Source: Hofstenia miamia (Eukaryota > Xenacoelomorpha > Acoela > Hofsteniidae). Taken from it: DNA of 64,000 bases. Position 1 is the first letter of the stretch. Each line of letters starts with the position of its first letter. The position numbers and the translations under genes were made by a program. The stretch covers positions 1,850,803-1,914,802 of the forward strand of contig CABFPE010000021.1 of NCBI GenBank assembly GCA_900660155.1. The letters run 5' to 3'. The notes beneath the pieces were generated by a model. The model did no database searches, was not told where the DNA came from, and worked only from the letters and a program-made list of their open reading frames with translations. This document shows positions 28,101 through 36,826 of this stretch, piece by piece.

Positions 28101-31100
28101 CTATTCCAGACAAAGCAAAGAATTCACAATATTACGATAATTAAGTCCTTATTTTCTGATTATTCATATTTATATTTTTGATAATAATGATTTTGTATTG
28201 GAGGGAACATCAAATAGGCACGAGCGTCGTCTACAATTTTAGGTTTTACGGGCCGAGAATTTTGAAAAAACTACTTGGTTTCATAGATATAACAATTAAT
28301 TTGCGAACTAAAAAGAACATGGTCGCAGAAAATTTGAAGTGTGTCAAATGCTTGGTATGCCTCGTACGTACCTTAACAGCATTGGAGACTAGAACAGAAG
28401 TTTCTTCTGGATTTGAACAAATATTGGCACTTATGAATTCGTCGATATGTATAGTAACATGACAAGAATTATCAGCAGTCTTTTGAAGTTTTATTGTGTA
28501 AAGTGAATCTACAGAAGAAGCATCCACAACATCGTATTGGAACTTGATATAAGTCTGATCTATAAAGATGTTATTATTTAGAAAGGAACCTTTGCAATTG
28601 AAAAAAGAAAATCGTAAGTGATAGGTTAAAAATACATTTGTTAAAAAATTATAGATATGTATTAAATGGATATGCAAACACTTGATAAATCCTATAAAGG
28701 AATAGTACTCCTTTTATTGGAAATTGAATTGGTATATGATTCTTGGAAACAGAAACAGTGACTAAAGTTTAATTTGATTATTACTCAAACTGCAAGATTT
28801 GCATTACGAAATTGCAATAGCAGGCAAATTAATCCGACCACAACTAGCAAACCACAATTAACGAAAAACATTGTGAAAAATATAACAGACAAGTAAATGA
28901 TGACACATTCATTTACGAAATCTTATGGAACATGTTAATACAACAGTGAATTGAAATTTTGCCATGGACACCATACAGCCTAAATATGAACCCCATAGAC
29001 ATTTTTGGAGAATGTTGAATCAACGTATGCACAATACACCATCACGCAATAAGGAACAATTACTCGGCAAGAAATGGGATACATTAATAAATGATATTTA
29101 GTTACAGGCTTGCGACCAACATTGGTAGAAAGAATGCCACTACGTACTGATCTTCTATAAAAAAAGCAAGAGGAGGTTATACTCATGATTAGGGCGACTT
29201 AAAAAGTTTGAAATTTGGACTCACAAATTTTGACTTTTTACTTAAAAATAATTTTTTACTTAAAAAATTGACTTAAAGATTTTTAAGATTTTGAAAAATT
29301 CGTGTATTCTATGCTAAACATAATCAACTAGATAGTAAGAAGCACCACTACAGAACTGCCCATTATTTTATTGTCTTAAGCATACTTTTTAACATTGAGA
29401 AGAATCTTTATATGGAAGCAGAACACTTGCTATTTTCAGCAATCCATAATCTGTAAGATTTAATGAACCGATTATTCATTAAGTCATGTAATCTATAGTT
29501 TTCAATTTTCGGCTAAGCATCCAAAATTAAGGTTGATTCAAACTCAAAGCATTTTACAAGTTCAATTTAATTCATAGTAATTTGTGGCTTCCACTAACTT
29601 TTGTATTATTGTCCCATTGAAGCACCTTTAGTAATGTCAAAATAATAAAATATTAATTAAATTTTTGCTCTAACTTATCTCTATTTTAGTAGTAAAAAAT
29701 TTTGCAGTGATACTTTCCCATGTTTTTTTAACCAAGAAATTTATATTTTTAAAAGCTAAACAAATTGGAAATGACGTTATAGATTTATAAGTAAAGGCTT
29801 CCTCCCCTTTAAACTTTTGTTTACACACTTGAACGACAAAACGCATACATTTTCTCAGATACTCTGCTATAAAAATGTTGTTAACTTTTGTATTACATGG
29901 CTTTAAATGGTTTTTTATGAAAATCATTCATACATTGTTTCTCTTACAAAAAATTTGACCTCAAAGAACATTTCAATTTTTTTACCTAATTCCAAAGTTT
30001 GTAAAATTTTGACTTCAAAATGTTTAAAATATGTATGCATATGCATTAACTATTTAAACAAAATTGACCCTTATTTCAATTTTAACTTTTTTTACTTTTG
30101 TTCGCCCTACTCATGATAAGATTAATCTATTATGAAATTGGAGTGGGAGTCAATTTTGATTTTTACATTTTATAATAATTAATGTGTACATGTATACTTC
30201 CATGCAATTTATATATTTTTATATATTGCTTGCATTTTCGCATTAAATCCATTTTAATTAACAATTCTACCATAGACAGATATGCATGCTTTTAGAATAT
30301 TGTCTTCTATTTAGAAGCTTTTGTCAAATTATTGATTTGATGTTACATACAAAAGTAATATACTATGACAACATAACACCAAAACTCAGTTTAATTGTAC
30401 ATTGTTTCAGGCAGAAAATATTATATAAAAGTGTCGTATATGAAAATGTATATTTTGCTGTATTTGTAGTCTTGTTTTCTATTTATTGGCAATATGCTTC
30501 TATGATGCAAAATTTGGTATGCATTATCAAAATGAAAGAATTTATGAAGTGAGAGAAGGAAATTTTCAAAACTTTGTTTTTACCATTTTTACACCAGTGA
30601 TAGACATAGCTGTACCAAAGGACAAGAATGTAGAAAGCAAGGAGAAAGAGAAGATAAGCAAGTACAGGTAGTTGGCAGAGGAAATAGAAAGGCTGTGGAA
30701 GTTAAAGAAGGTTGAAGTAGTCCCGGTAGTAGTAAGAGCACTAGGAGCAGTGAGTAAGAAGGATAAGAGATACTTGGAGGAGTTGGGAGTACCAAAGTGG
30801 GGAGGAGCAGTAGCACAGTAGGCAGCATTGTTAAGAACAGAAAGAGTCCTGAGGAAAGCTCTCAGACTCCCTGGGAACTGGTGAGTTCCCCGAGCTGAGA
30901 GGGATACCAGCATGAAGCTGTGAGAAGTAAGAAAAATAATAATAATAATAAATGTATGTCCTGATGATACTTTAATCAGAAAATAGTTGAAATTACTTGT
31001 GTAGTCCCTTAGCCTCATTTAGTTTTTATCTTGTCTTTGATATTTTATTTTTGGTTTTCTAAGGGTGGCCGGAATAATTTTCCTGTTTCTTACACTTGAA

Positions 31101-34100
31101 TTTAAACAAAAAATACCTGTTTTTGACATGGAAAGCTCAAATTGTATAAATGATGTCAATTCCTCCTGCTCTTCTGAACTTATGCTAACATCAAAATCAA
31201 GGAAGATCTAAATAAAGGGAGGGTAGTGGTATATAAGAATTGCAGAGTAACGATGAAATACCTCACACTTGCAAGTTAGTCGATTTATGAGGTGAATATG
31301 AATATGAATATAATTCTAAACTATTAAACGATGTATTTTATACTTTAGTAGGAAACACTCCAATTTTGCTTACATCAAGGATATCTAAGTATACATGATG
31401 AGCCAAAGCTAGGGGGATAATTTATAGCAGCATTATTTTGAGATTCATGCCCATAGAATTACAGGCTTTCTGAAATACTTGAAGATAAAAACAATAAAAA
31501 TGTTGTGCTATATGACCATAACTTTAATAACATAAATAAGCCTACTTCTTAAACTGTCCACCTGCTGTTTTTGTTTGAACCTGTATTTAAGATAATTGAT
31601 TACATACAAGAGTGAATTAGAGTANTGTAAGATTTAATGAACCGATTATTCATTAAGTCATGTAATCTATAGTTTTCAATTTTCGGCTAAGCATCCAAAA
31701 TTAAGGTTGATTCAAACTCAAAGCATTTTACAAGTTCAATTTAATTCATAGTAATTTGTGGCTTCCACTAACTTTTGTATTATTGTCCCATTGAAGCACC
31801 TTTAGTAATGTCAAAATAATAAAATATTAATTAAATTTTTGCTCTAACTTATCTCTATTTTAGTAGTAAAAAATTTTGCAGTGATACTTTCCCATGTTTT
31901 TTTAACCAAGAAATTTATATTTTTAAAAGCTAAACAAATTGGAAATGACGTTATAGATTTATAAGTAAAGGCTTCCTCCCCTTTAAACTTTTGTTTACAC
32001 ACTTGAACGACAAAACGCATACATTTTCTCAGATACTCTGCTATAAAAATGTTGTTAACTTTTGTATTACATGGCTTTAAATGGTTTTTTATGAAAATCA
32101 TTCATACATTGTTTCTCTTACAAAAAATTTGACCTCAAAGAACATTTCAATTTTTTTACCTAATTCCAAAGTTTGTAAAATTTTGACTTCAAAATGTTTA
32201 AAATATGTATGCATATGCATTAACTATTTAAACAAAATTGACCCTTATTTCAATTTTAACTTTTTTTACTTTTGTTCGCCCTACTCATGATAAGATTAAT
32301 CTATTATGAAATTGGAGTGGGAGTCAATTTTGATTTTTACATTTTATAATAATTAATGTGTACATGTATACTTCCATGCAATTTATATATTTTTATATAT
32401 TGCTTGCATTTTCGCATTAAATCCATTTTAATTAACAATTCTACCATAGACAGATATGCATGCTTTTAGAATATTGTCTTCTATTTAGAAGCTTTTGTCA
32501 AATTATTGATTTGATGTTACATACAAAAGTAATATACTATGACAACATAACACCAAAACTCAGTTTAATTGTACATTGTTTCAGGCAGAAAATATTATAT
32601 AAAAGTGTCGTATATGAAAATGTATATTTTGCTGTATTTGTAGTCTTGTTTTCTATTTATTGGCAATATGCTTCTATGATGCAAAATTTGGTATGCATTA
32701 TCAAAATGAAAGAATTTATGAAGTGAGAGAAGGAAATTTTCAAAACTTTGTTTTTACCATTTTTACACCAGTGATAGACATAGCTGTACCAAAGGACAAG
32801 AATGTAGAAAGCAAGGAGAAAGAGAACATAGACAAGTACAGAGAGTTAGCAGAGGAAATAGAAAGGCTGTGGAAGTTAAAGAAGGTTGAAGTAGTCCCGG
32901 TAGTTGTAGGAGCACTAGGAGCAGTGAGTAAGAAGCATAAGAGATACTTGGAGGAGTTGGGAGTACCAAAGTGGGGAGGAGCAGTAGCACAGAAGGCAGC
33001 ATCGTTAGGAACAGCTAGAGTCCTGAGAAAAGCTCTCAGACTCCCTGGGAACTGGTGAGTTCCCCGAGCTGAGATGAATACCAGCATGAAGCTGTGAGAA
33101 GTAATAATAATAATAATAATAATAATAACTGTAATACAGGGCTCTCTGTCATTATTTAGTAAAATTCGATTATAAACCAGGGCTCTCTGTCCATTTTTGA
33201 TTATAATAAGGGCCATCTGTCAAAAAAATTATAATAACAGGGCTCCTTGGAAAAATATACCCCATGAACCTGAAAAACGAGTTATAATTTGAATGTATAC
33301 ATAGAAAATACCACTAGATAGCTGTAAATAGACTCTACAGGTCTGAATAAACATTTGTGAATGAGGACTACTAAGTCAATGACTACTCTAAGATAGCTCA
33401 GTAGCTTTATTAAATACCCCTCAAAAACTATGTTAATATAAAAGATATTGATTTTGGACCAACTTCAAAAGTTTTTAAATTGAAAAATATTGCTAGATAT
33501 GTATTTTGTATNNNNNNNNNNNNNNNNNNNNNNNNNNNNNNNNNNNNNNNNNNNNNNNNNNNNNNNNNNNNNNNNNNNNNNNNNNNNNNNNNNNNNNNNN
33601 NNNNNNNNNNNNNNNNNNNNNNNNNNNNNNNNNNNNNNNNNNNNNNNNNNNNNNNNNNNNNNNNNNNNNNNNNNNNNNNNNNNNNNNNNNNNNNNNNNNN
33701 NNNNNNNNNNNNNNNNNNNNNNNNNNNNNNNNNNNNNNNNNNNNNNNNNNNNNNNNNNNNNNNNNNNNNNNNNNNNNNNNNNNNNNNNNNNNNNNNNNNN
33801 NNNNNNNNNNNNNNNNNNNNNNNNNNNNNNNNNNNNNNNNNNNNNNNNNNNNNNNNNNNNNNNNNNNNNNNNNNNNNNNNNNNNNNNNNNNNNNNNNNNN
33901 NNNNNNNNNNNNNNNNNNNNNNNNNNNNNNNNNNNNNNNNNNNNNNNNNNNNNNNNNNNNNNNNNNNNNNNNNNNNNNNNNNNNNNNNNNNNNNNNNNNN
34001 NNNNNNNNNNNNNNNNNNNNNNNNNNNNNNNNNNNNNNNNNNNNNNNNNNNNNNNNNNNNNNNNNNNNNNNNNNNNNNNNNNNNNNNNNNNNNNNNNNNN

Positions 34101-36826
34101 NNNNNNNNNNNNNNNNNNNNNNNNNNNNNNNNNNNNNNNNNNNNNNNNNNNNNNNNNNNNNNNNNNNNNNNNNNNNNNNNNNNNNNNNNNNNNNNNNNNN
34201 NNNNNNNNNNNNNNNNNNNNNNNNNNNNNNNNNNNNNNNNNNNNNNNNNNNNNNNNNNNNNNNNNNNNNNNNNNNNNNNNNNNNNNNNNNNNNNNNNNNN
34301 NNNNNNNNNNNNNNNNNNNNNNNNNNNNNNNNNNNNNNNNNNNNNNNNNNNNNNNNNNNNNNNNNNNNNNNNNNNNNNNNNNNNNNNNNNNNNNNNNNNN
34401 NNNNNNNNNNNNNNNNNNNNNNNNNNNNNNNNNNNNNNNNNNNNNNNNNNNNNNNNNNNNNNNNNNNNNNNNNNNNNNNNNNNNNNNNNNNNNNNNNNNN
34501 NNNNNNNNNNNTTACACCAGTGATAGACATAGCTGTACCAAAGGACAAGAATGTAGAAAGCAAGGAGAAAGAGAAGATAAGCAAGTACAGGTAGTTGGCA
34601 GAGGAAATAGAAAGGCTGTGGAAGTTAAAGAAGGTTGAAGTAGTCCCGGTAGTAGTAAGAGCACTAGGAGCAGTGAGTAAGAAGGATAAGAGATACTTGG
34701 AGGAGTTGGGAGTACCAAAGTGGGGAGGAGCAGTAGCACAGTAGGCAGCATTGTTAAGAACAGAAAGAGTCCTGAGGAAAGCTCTCAGACTCCCTGGGAA
34801 CTGGTGAGTTCCCCGAGCTGAGAGGGATACCAGCATGAAGCTGTGAGAAGTAAGAAAAATAATAATAATAATAAATGTATGTCCTGATGATACTTTAATC
34901 AGAAAATAGTTGAAATTACTTGTGTAGTCCCTTAGCCTCATTTAGTTTTTATCTTGTCTTTGATATTTTATTTTTGGTTTTCTAAGGGTGGCCGGAATAA
35001 TTTTCCTGTTTCTTACACTTGAATTTAAACAAAAAATACCTGTTTTTGACATGGAAAGCTCAAATTGTATAAATGATGTCAATTCCTCCTGCTCTTCTGA
35101 ACTTATGCTAACATCAAAATCAAGGAAGATCTAAATAAAGGGAGGGTAGTGGTATATAAGAATTGCAGAGTAACGATGAAATACCTCACACTTGCAAGTT
35201 AGTCGATTTATGAGGTGAATATGAATATGAATATAATTCTAAACTATTAAACGATGTATTTTATACTTTAGTAGGAAACACTCCAATTTTGCTTACATCA
35301 AGGATATCTAAGTATACATGATGAGCCAAAGCTAGGGGGATAATTTATAGCAGCATTATTTTGAGATTCATGCCCATAGAATTACAGGCTTTCTGAAATA
35401 CTTGAAGATAAAAACAATAAAAATGTTGTGCTATATGACCATAACTTTAATAACATAAATAAGCCTACTTCTTAAACTGTCCACCTGCTGTTTTTGTTTG
35501 AACCTGTATTTAAGATAATTGATTACATACAAGAGTGAATTAGAGTACAGTAGGGAAGGAATTATAATTTGAATTAATAAAAACTGTGAAGGTTAGAAAA
35601 CTATGTTGAATTAGTAAATAAAGATTACTAAATAAATCGTTAGTTAATGATCACAAACAATTCCGCATTACACGTCATAAGTATTTCGTAGAAGTAAAAA
35701 ACAACATTTACATTTAAGACATTTACGATTTAATGTCCTCTTGAGTATTTTATAGGTATTTCGGGGCTTGAAAATATAAAAATTTTAAAAAGTGTTCATC
35801 ATAGAATTTAGTAAATTTCCCATTTGAAGAAACATTTTTAACCCTAACTAATCAAGGCATTTCTTACAACTTTCTATGAAAAATTTGAAAAGCTTTAAAG
35901 TATACCTATCGCGCTACAACCTCTGATTTTGCACACGGTGTTCCTGAACACATCTTGAATGGTTTATTTGCAAACAACAAAATAGTTGAGGTTCGCTGTT
36001 ATTGACATGAGCTATCTGAACATAAAGTATGGGAAGAATTTGAAAGTTTCTACAAAATTCACATTTTTAATCGAAACAAATATAACATTTGCATGTACTT
36101 CACATCCACAGAAATAATTTTACCGAAAATGTTCACCATAACAGGGCTTAATAGGCTTGGAGAAATTCAGTTGTATCCTATTGGATACAACACACAGCTT
36201 AATCAAATCCACAATGAACAAAGCAAAGAGCTATTTATATTAATAATATTTGAACAATTGCAAAAAGGAGAGGAAAAATTAATTGAACAGCCAGAAAAAG
36301 AGAAGAAATTTAAAGAGTTAACGCTTAAGGGTGGTTGAGGAAGTCCACAAATCAAATTCACGATGAGGCAAAATGAAGATGGATGTAGGGATAATGCGAT
36401 AAAATCGAAGTAGAAAATGTCAAGAACGTATTTTCCGAAAAATGTATTAAAGAAAATAAAATCAAGAAATTTCAGTTATTGAAAATGGAAGAAATGTTGA
36501 ACGAAACTACGAGATATTAAACAATACCGCTTTTCTAAGTTCCTGGTATATAAAATTAGTATTTTTTCGTTAATGTGGCAAATCGTTTATTGCAATTCAT
36601 TGGATGTACAACTGCCGTAAATGTTAGATTTTACCTGAAATGGAACAACTATTTGGGCGTTCATCAAGGATTGGATCAGTGAATATGGCAAAGGGGCCCG
36701 ATAAATATCAGTTGTATACCACCAGACTGGAATAAATACGAAAACTGCAGCAAACATAACAAACACTGCAGATTGTACGCCTTTCTTCTCCTCTCGAAGT
36801 TCGAACTCATCGCATGAGGTAGGCAT
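17713..36826 (-). CDS. PIGS: PIG-S, GPI transamidase subunit (whole gene, 7 coding exons)
   Basis: PIG-S is a subunit of the ER-membrane GPI transamidase, which cuts the C-terminal signal of precursor proteins and attaches the GPI anchor. Seven minus-strand exons, all with GT-AG borders, join in phase: 36826-36635, 31207-31117, 28559-28372, 27845-27547, 25750-25535, 19651-19426 and 18027-17713. The sum is 1527 nt, or 508 residues plus stop (human PIG-S has 555). Residues about 17-36 form the N-terminal membrane segment, followed by the family motif WWYTTDIYRAPLPYS. The luminal part carries DLIFTLLNYDP, DWNIEEAI, LPHLLHVIESKLG and NFLTYVPSP. Near the end, LLYFQEDQKYAIYLPLFLPL leads into the second membrane segment (about 473-497). 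Introns hold transposons but no exon is broken. An extra copy of exon 2 at 35040-35130 is treated as an assembly duplicate. Similarity is from family knowledge, not a search. Confidence 0.93.
18981..19333. mobile_element. hAT-type MITE with 8-bp target duplication
   Basis: A 353-bp element starts TAGAGATATGTGCGG and ends CCGCATATCTCTA. It is flanked on both sides by CATTGGAG (18973-18980 and 19334-19341), an exact 8-bp duplication as expected for hAT insertion. The interior is rich in gcggt/accgc motifs (several near-palindromes at 18991-19060). It lies in PIGS intron 6 and has no coding capacity. Confidence 0.88.
19426..19651 (-). CDS. PIGS: PIGS exon 6
   Basis: 226 nt between TTTGTTTAG and CAACAG|GTAAAG. 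It encodes GQHHQLQCSTLIAHFTAQLK, then IYQWEFESVCRHRTIDNIAV and NGLATLVQQ. This matches the family pattern W-E-x(5)-R-x(2)-E/D-N-I/L-A. It lies just outside the piggyBac insertion and the 353-bp MITE. Confidence 0.92.
20702..21871 (+). pseudogene. piggyBac (PGBD-like) transposase, deleted and frameshifted
   Basis: The ATG at 20702 opens MRRSRRITAEAALQALFNMD followed by a strongly acidic N-terminal region, typical of PGBD proteins. At about 20890 the frame changes and sequence resumes inside the DDE domain (DSDNSIWDLFLNNLHRHYEP), so roughly the first part of the catalytic domain is deleted. Catalytic Asp motifs remain in TIDEQLVGYRG, IVTDNYFTS and RRKGGGDQLDQ. A second frameshift lies near 21412 (REIK to NVVLLSSS). 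The C-terminal cysteine-rich domain is intact (CHSCYKNTRSKCDLCRRPIC ... CKCEFC), ending at 21871. The element's ends remain good substrates in principle, but this copy cannot make the enzyme. Confidence 0.9.
22082..22113. repeat. (TA)n microsatellite
   Basis: About 32 bases of TA dinucleotide near the right end of the piggyBac element. Confidence 0.95.
22500..22860. repeat. Diverged repeat, relative of 9185-9650
   Basis: Colinear with 9185-9650 at low identity. On the minus strand one frame is open over about 95 codons, with LALAISWARRKLFDMTTAVG and a hydrophobic segment VALFLALFLLTAICPAQIL, before a stop near 22575. On the plus strand 22579-22836 is open. No frame is shared with the other copy. 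Unidentified. Confidence 0.4.
22861..25534. other. PIGS intron 5, remaining part; GCTCG-rich repeat
   Basis: Noncoding intron. Bases 24650-25070 carry many ggctcg/cgactcgagt motifs and end tactcacagggtccta. This resembles the sequences at 40681-40705 (agggctttcgagtactcg) and 43440-43480 (cccgactcgcagagcccta), so it is probably a dispersed element with TAGGG-type ends. I could not delimit it. Confidence 0.45.
25535..25750 (-). CDS. PIGS: PIGS exon 5
   Basis: 216 nt. The acceptor CCTAG is chosen over TTAG 20 nt upstream because only it gives an open join (GEK-YYELKDLPHLLHVIES). It contains NFLTYVPSPIQAPLHI and the block ending YDDWGSLYILNLNDT, a conserved PIG-S segment. The donor is ACAAA|GTGCGT. 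Confidence 0.9.
25751..27546. other. PIGS intron 4
   Basis: 1.8 kb of noncoding AT-rich intron. I see no transposon termini or second gene. Confidence 0.6.
27547..27845 (-). CDS. PIGS: PIGS exon 4
   Basis: 299 nt after CCAATTTTAG. It encodes NIISREQQLVSAYTTIIQNA through FTLLNYDP, DWNIEEAI and FANFTWFAQMVYQIPLGINA. It ends at GAAAA|GTAAAA in phase 2, so the next exon completes a lysine. A donor one codon upstream (TCGG|GTGAAA) would lead to a stop after joining. Confidence 0.92.
28372..28559 (-). CDS. PIGS: PIGS exon 3
   Basis: 188 nt after ACATCTTTATAG, beginning DQTYIKFQYDVVDASS (Asp split with exon 2), including CHVTIHIDEF and ending VLVSNAVK at donor AAG|GTACGT. An alternative upstream acceptor at 28590 (GCAAAG) would add ten residues in the same frame; the nearer one fits the family length better. 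Confidence 0.88.
28560..31116. other. PIGS intron 2, exon-3 side
   Basis: Noncoding except for a retrotransposon tail at 30592-30951. Bases 29452-31624 are one copy of a segment that reappears at 31626 onward and, from 30589, at 34512 onward. Confidence 0.6.
30592..30951 (+). mobile_element. Non-LTR retrotransposon 3' tail, copy A
   Basis: 5'-truncated remnant beginning acaccagtgatagacatagc. It encodes a decayed polyprotein C-terminus with an internal stop in place of Arg (aagtacaggtagttgg) and a second stop (cacagtaggcag). It ends ctggtgagttccccgagctg ... gaagtaagaaaaataataat, an (AAT)n tail. It lies in PIGS intron 2, antisense to the gene. Confidence 0.7.
31117..31207 (-). CDS. PIGS: PIGS exon 2
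   Basis: 91 nt bounded by TTTATTTAG and ACAG|GTATTT. It encodes IFLDFDVSISSEEQEELTSF followed by the residues IQFELSMSKT, which fits the start of the luminal domain. It enters in phase 0 and leaves in phase 1, exactly what exon 1 and exon 3 require. It is too short to appear as a stand-alone open frame. Confidence 0.88.
32660..33058 (+). pseudogene. Retrotransposon polyprotein C-terminus, open copy B
   Basis: From about 32768 the frame reads TPVIDIAVPKDKNVESKEKE, then KYRELAEEIERLWKLKKVEV, VPVVVGALGAVSKKHKRYLE and LGTARVLRKALRLPGNW, then stop. This block recurs at the C-terminus of reverse-transcriptase polyproteins in invertebrate genomes. D-x(6)-D and KE/EK residues near its start may be enzymatic, but I cannot assign a function. 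The first 36 codons are intron sequence in frame by chance. It is followed by the same 3' tail and (AAT)n as copy A. It is intact where copies A and C carry stops. Confidence 0.6.
33131..33260. repeat. Degenerate 30-41 bp tandem repeat
   Basis: Four copies of an AGGGCTCTCTGTC-like core start at 33138, 33179, 33209 and 33239, spaced 41, 30 and 30 bp, with ttataataa between the last ones. They lie just beyond the (AAT)n tail of copy B only. They could belong to that copy's own insertion site elsewhere in the genome. Confidence 0.6.
33512..34511. other. Assembly gap, 1000 N
   Basis: Exactly 1000 N within PIGS intron 1-2 sequence. The sequence on its right side (34512 onward) repeats 30589 onward. 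Confidence 1.
34512..35547. repeat. Duplicate of 30589-31624 (offset 3923)
   Basis: Identical, by inspection, to 30589-31624, including the stop-bearing retrotransposon tail (34515-34874) and PIGS exon 2. The left copy ends at the N at 31625; this copy runs on into unique sequence toward exon 1. The two are best explained as overlapping ends of contigs that should have been merged. Confidence 0.85.
35040..35130 (-). repeat. Duplicate copy of PIGS exon 2
   Basis: Identical to 31117-31207 at an offset of 3923, inside the repeated segment 34512-35547. Using both copies would break the frame (91 nt each). Either copy alone joins exon 1 to exon 3 correctly. This copy is contiguous with exon 1; the other is contiguous with exon 3. 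Confidence 0.85.
36635..36826 (-). CDS. PIGS: PIGS exon 1
   Basis: 64 codons from the start ATG at 36826. It encodes a short cytosolic head, the first membrane segment (SAVFVMFAAVFVFIPVWW) and the YRAPLPYS motif. The donor is CAG|GTAAAA, phase 0. The ATG follows directly after TACTTCAG, so a 5' untranslated exon may be spliced in just before it. The start fits the length of the known N-terminus. Confidence 0.93.

Larger units (their letters stand above)
29452..33110. repeat. Direct duplication of PIGS intron sequence (offset 2174)
   Basis: 29452 onward and 31626 onward match at an offset of 2174 up to a point inside the retrotransposon tail (about 30650 and 32825). The copies then differ at many positions, and after the (AAT)n tail their flanks are unrelated. 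The second copy starts exactly at the single N at 31625. This pattern suggests a contig that switched between two genomic copies of the retrotransposon. Confidence 0.8.

Noticed and set aside
33480-34941. Long open frames across the second N gap
   Set aside because: Read-through of Ns joined to the antisense of a retrotransposon tail.
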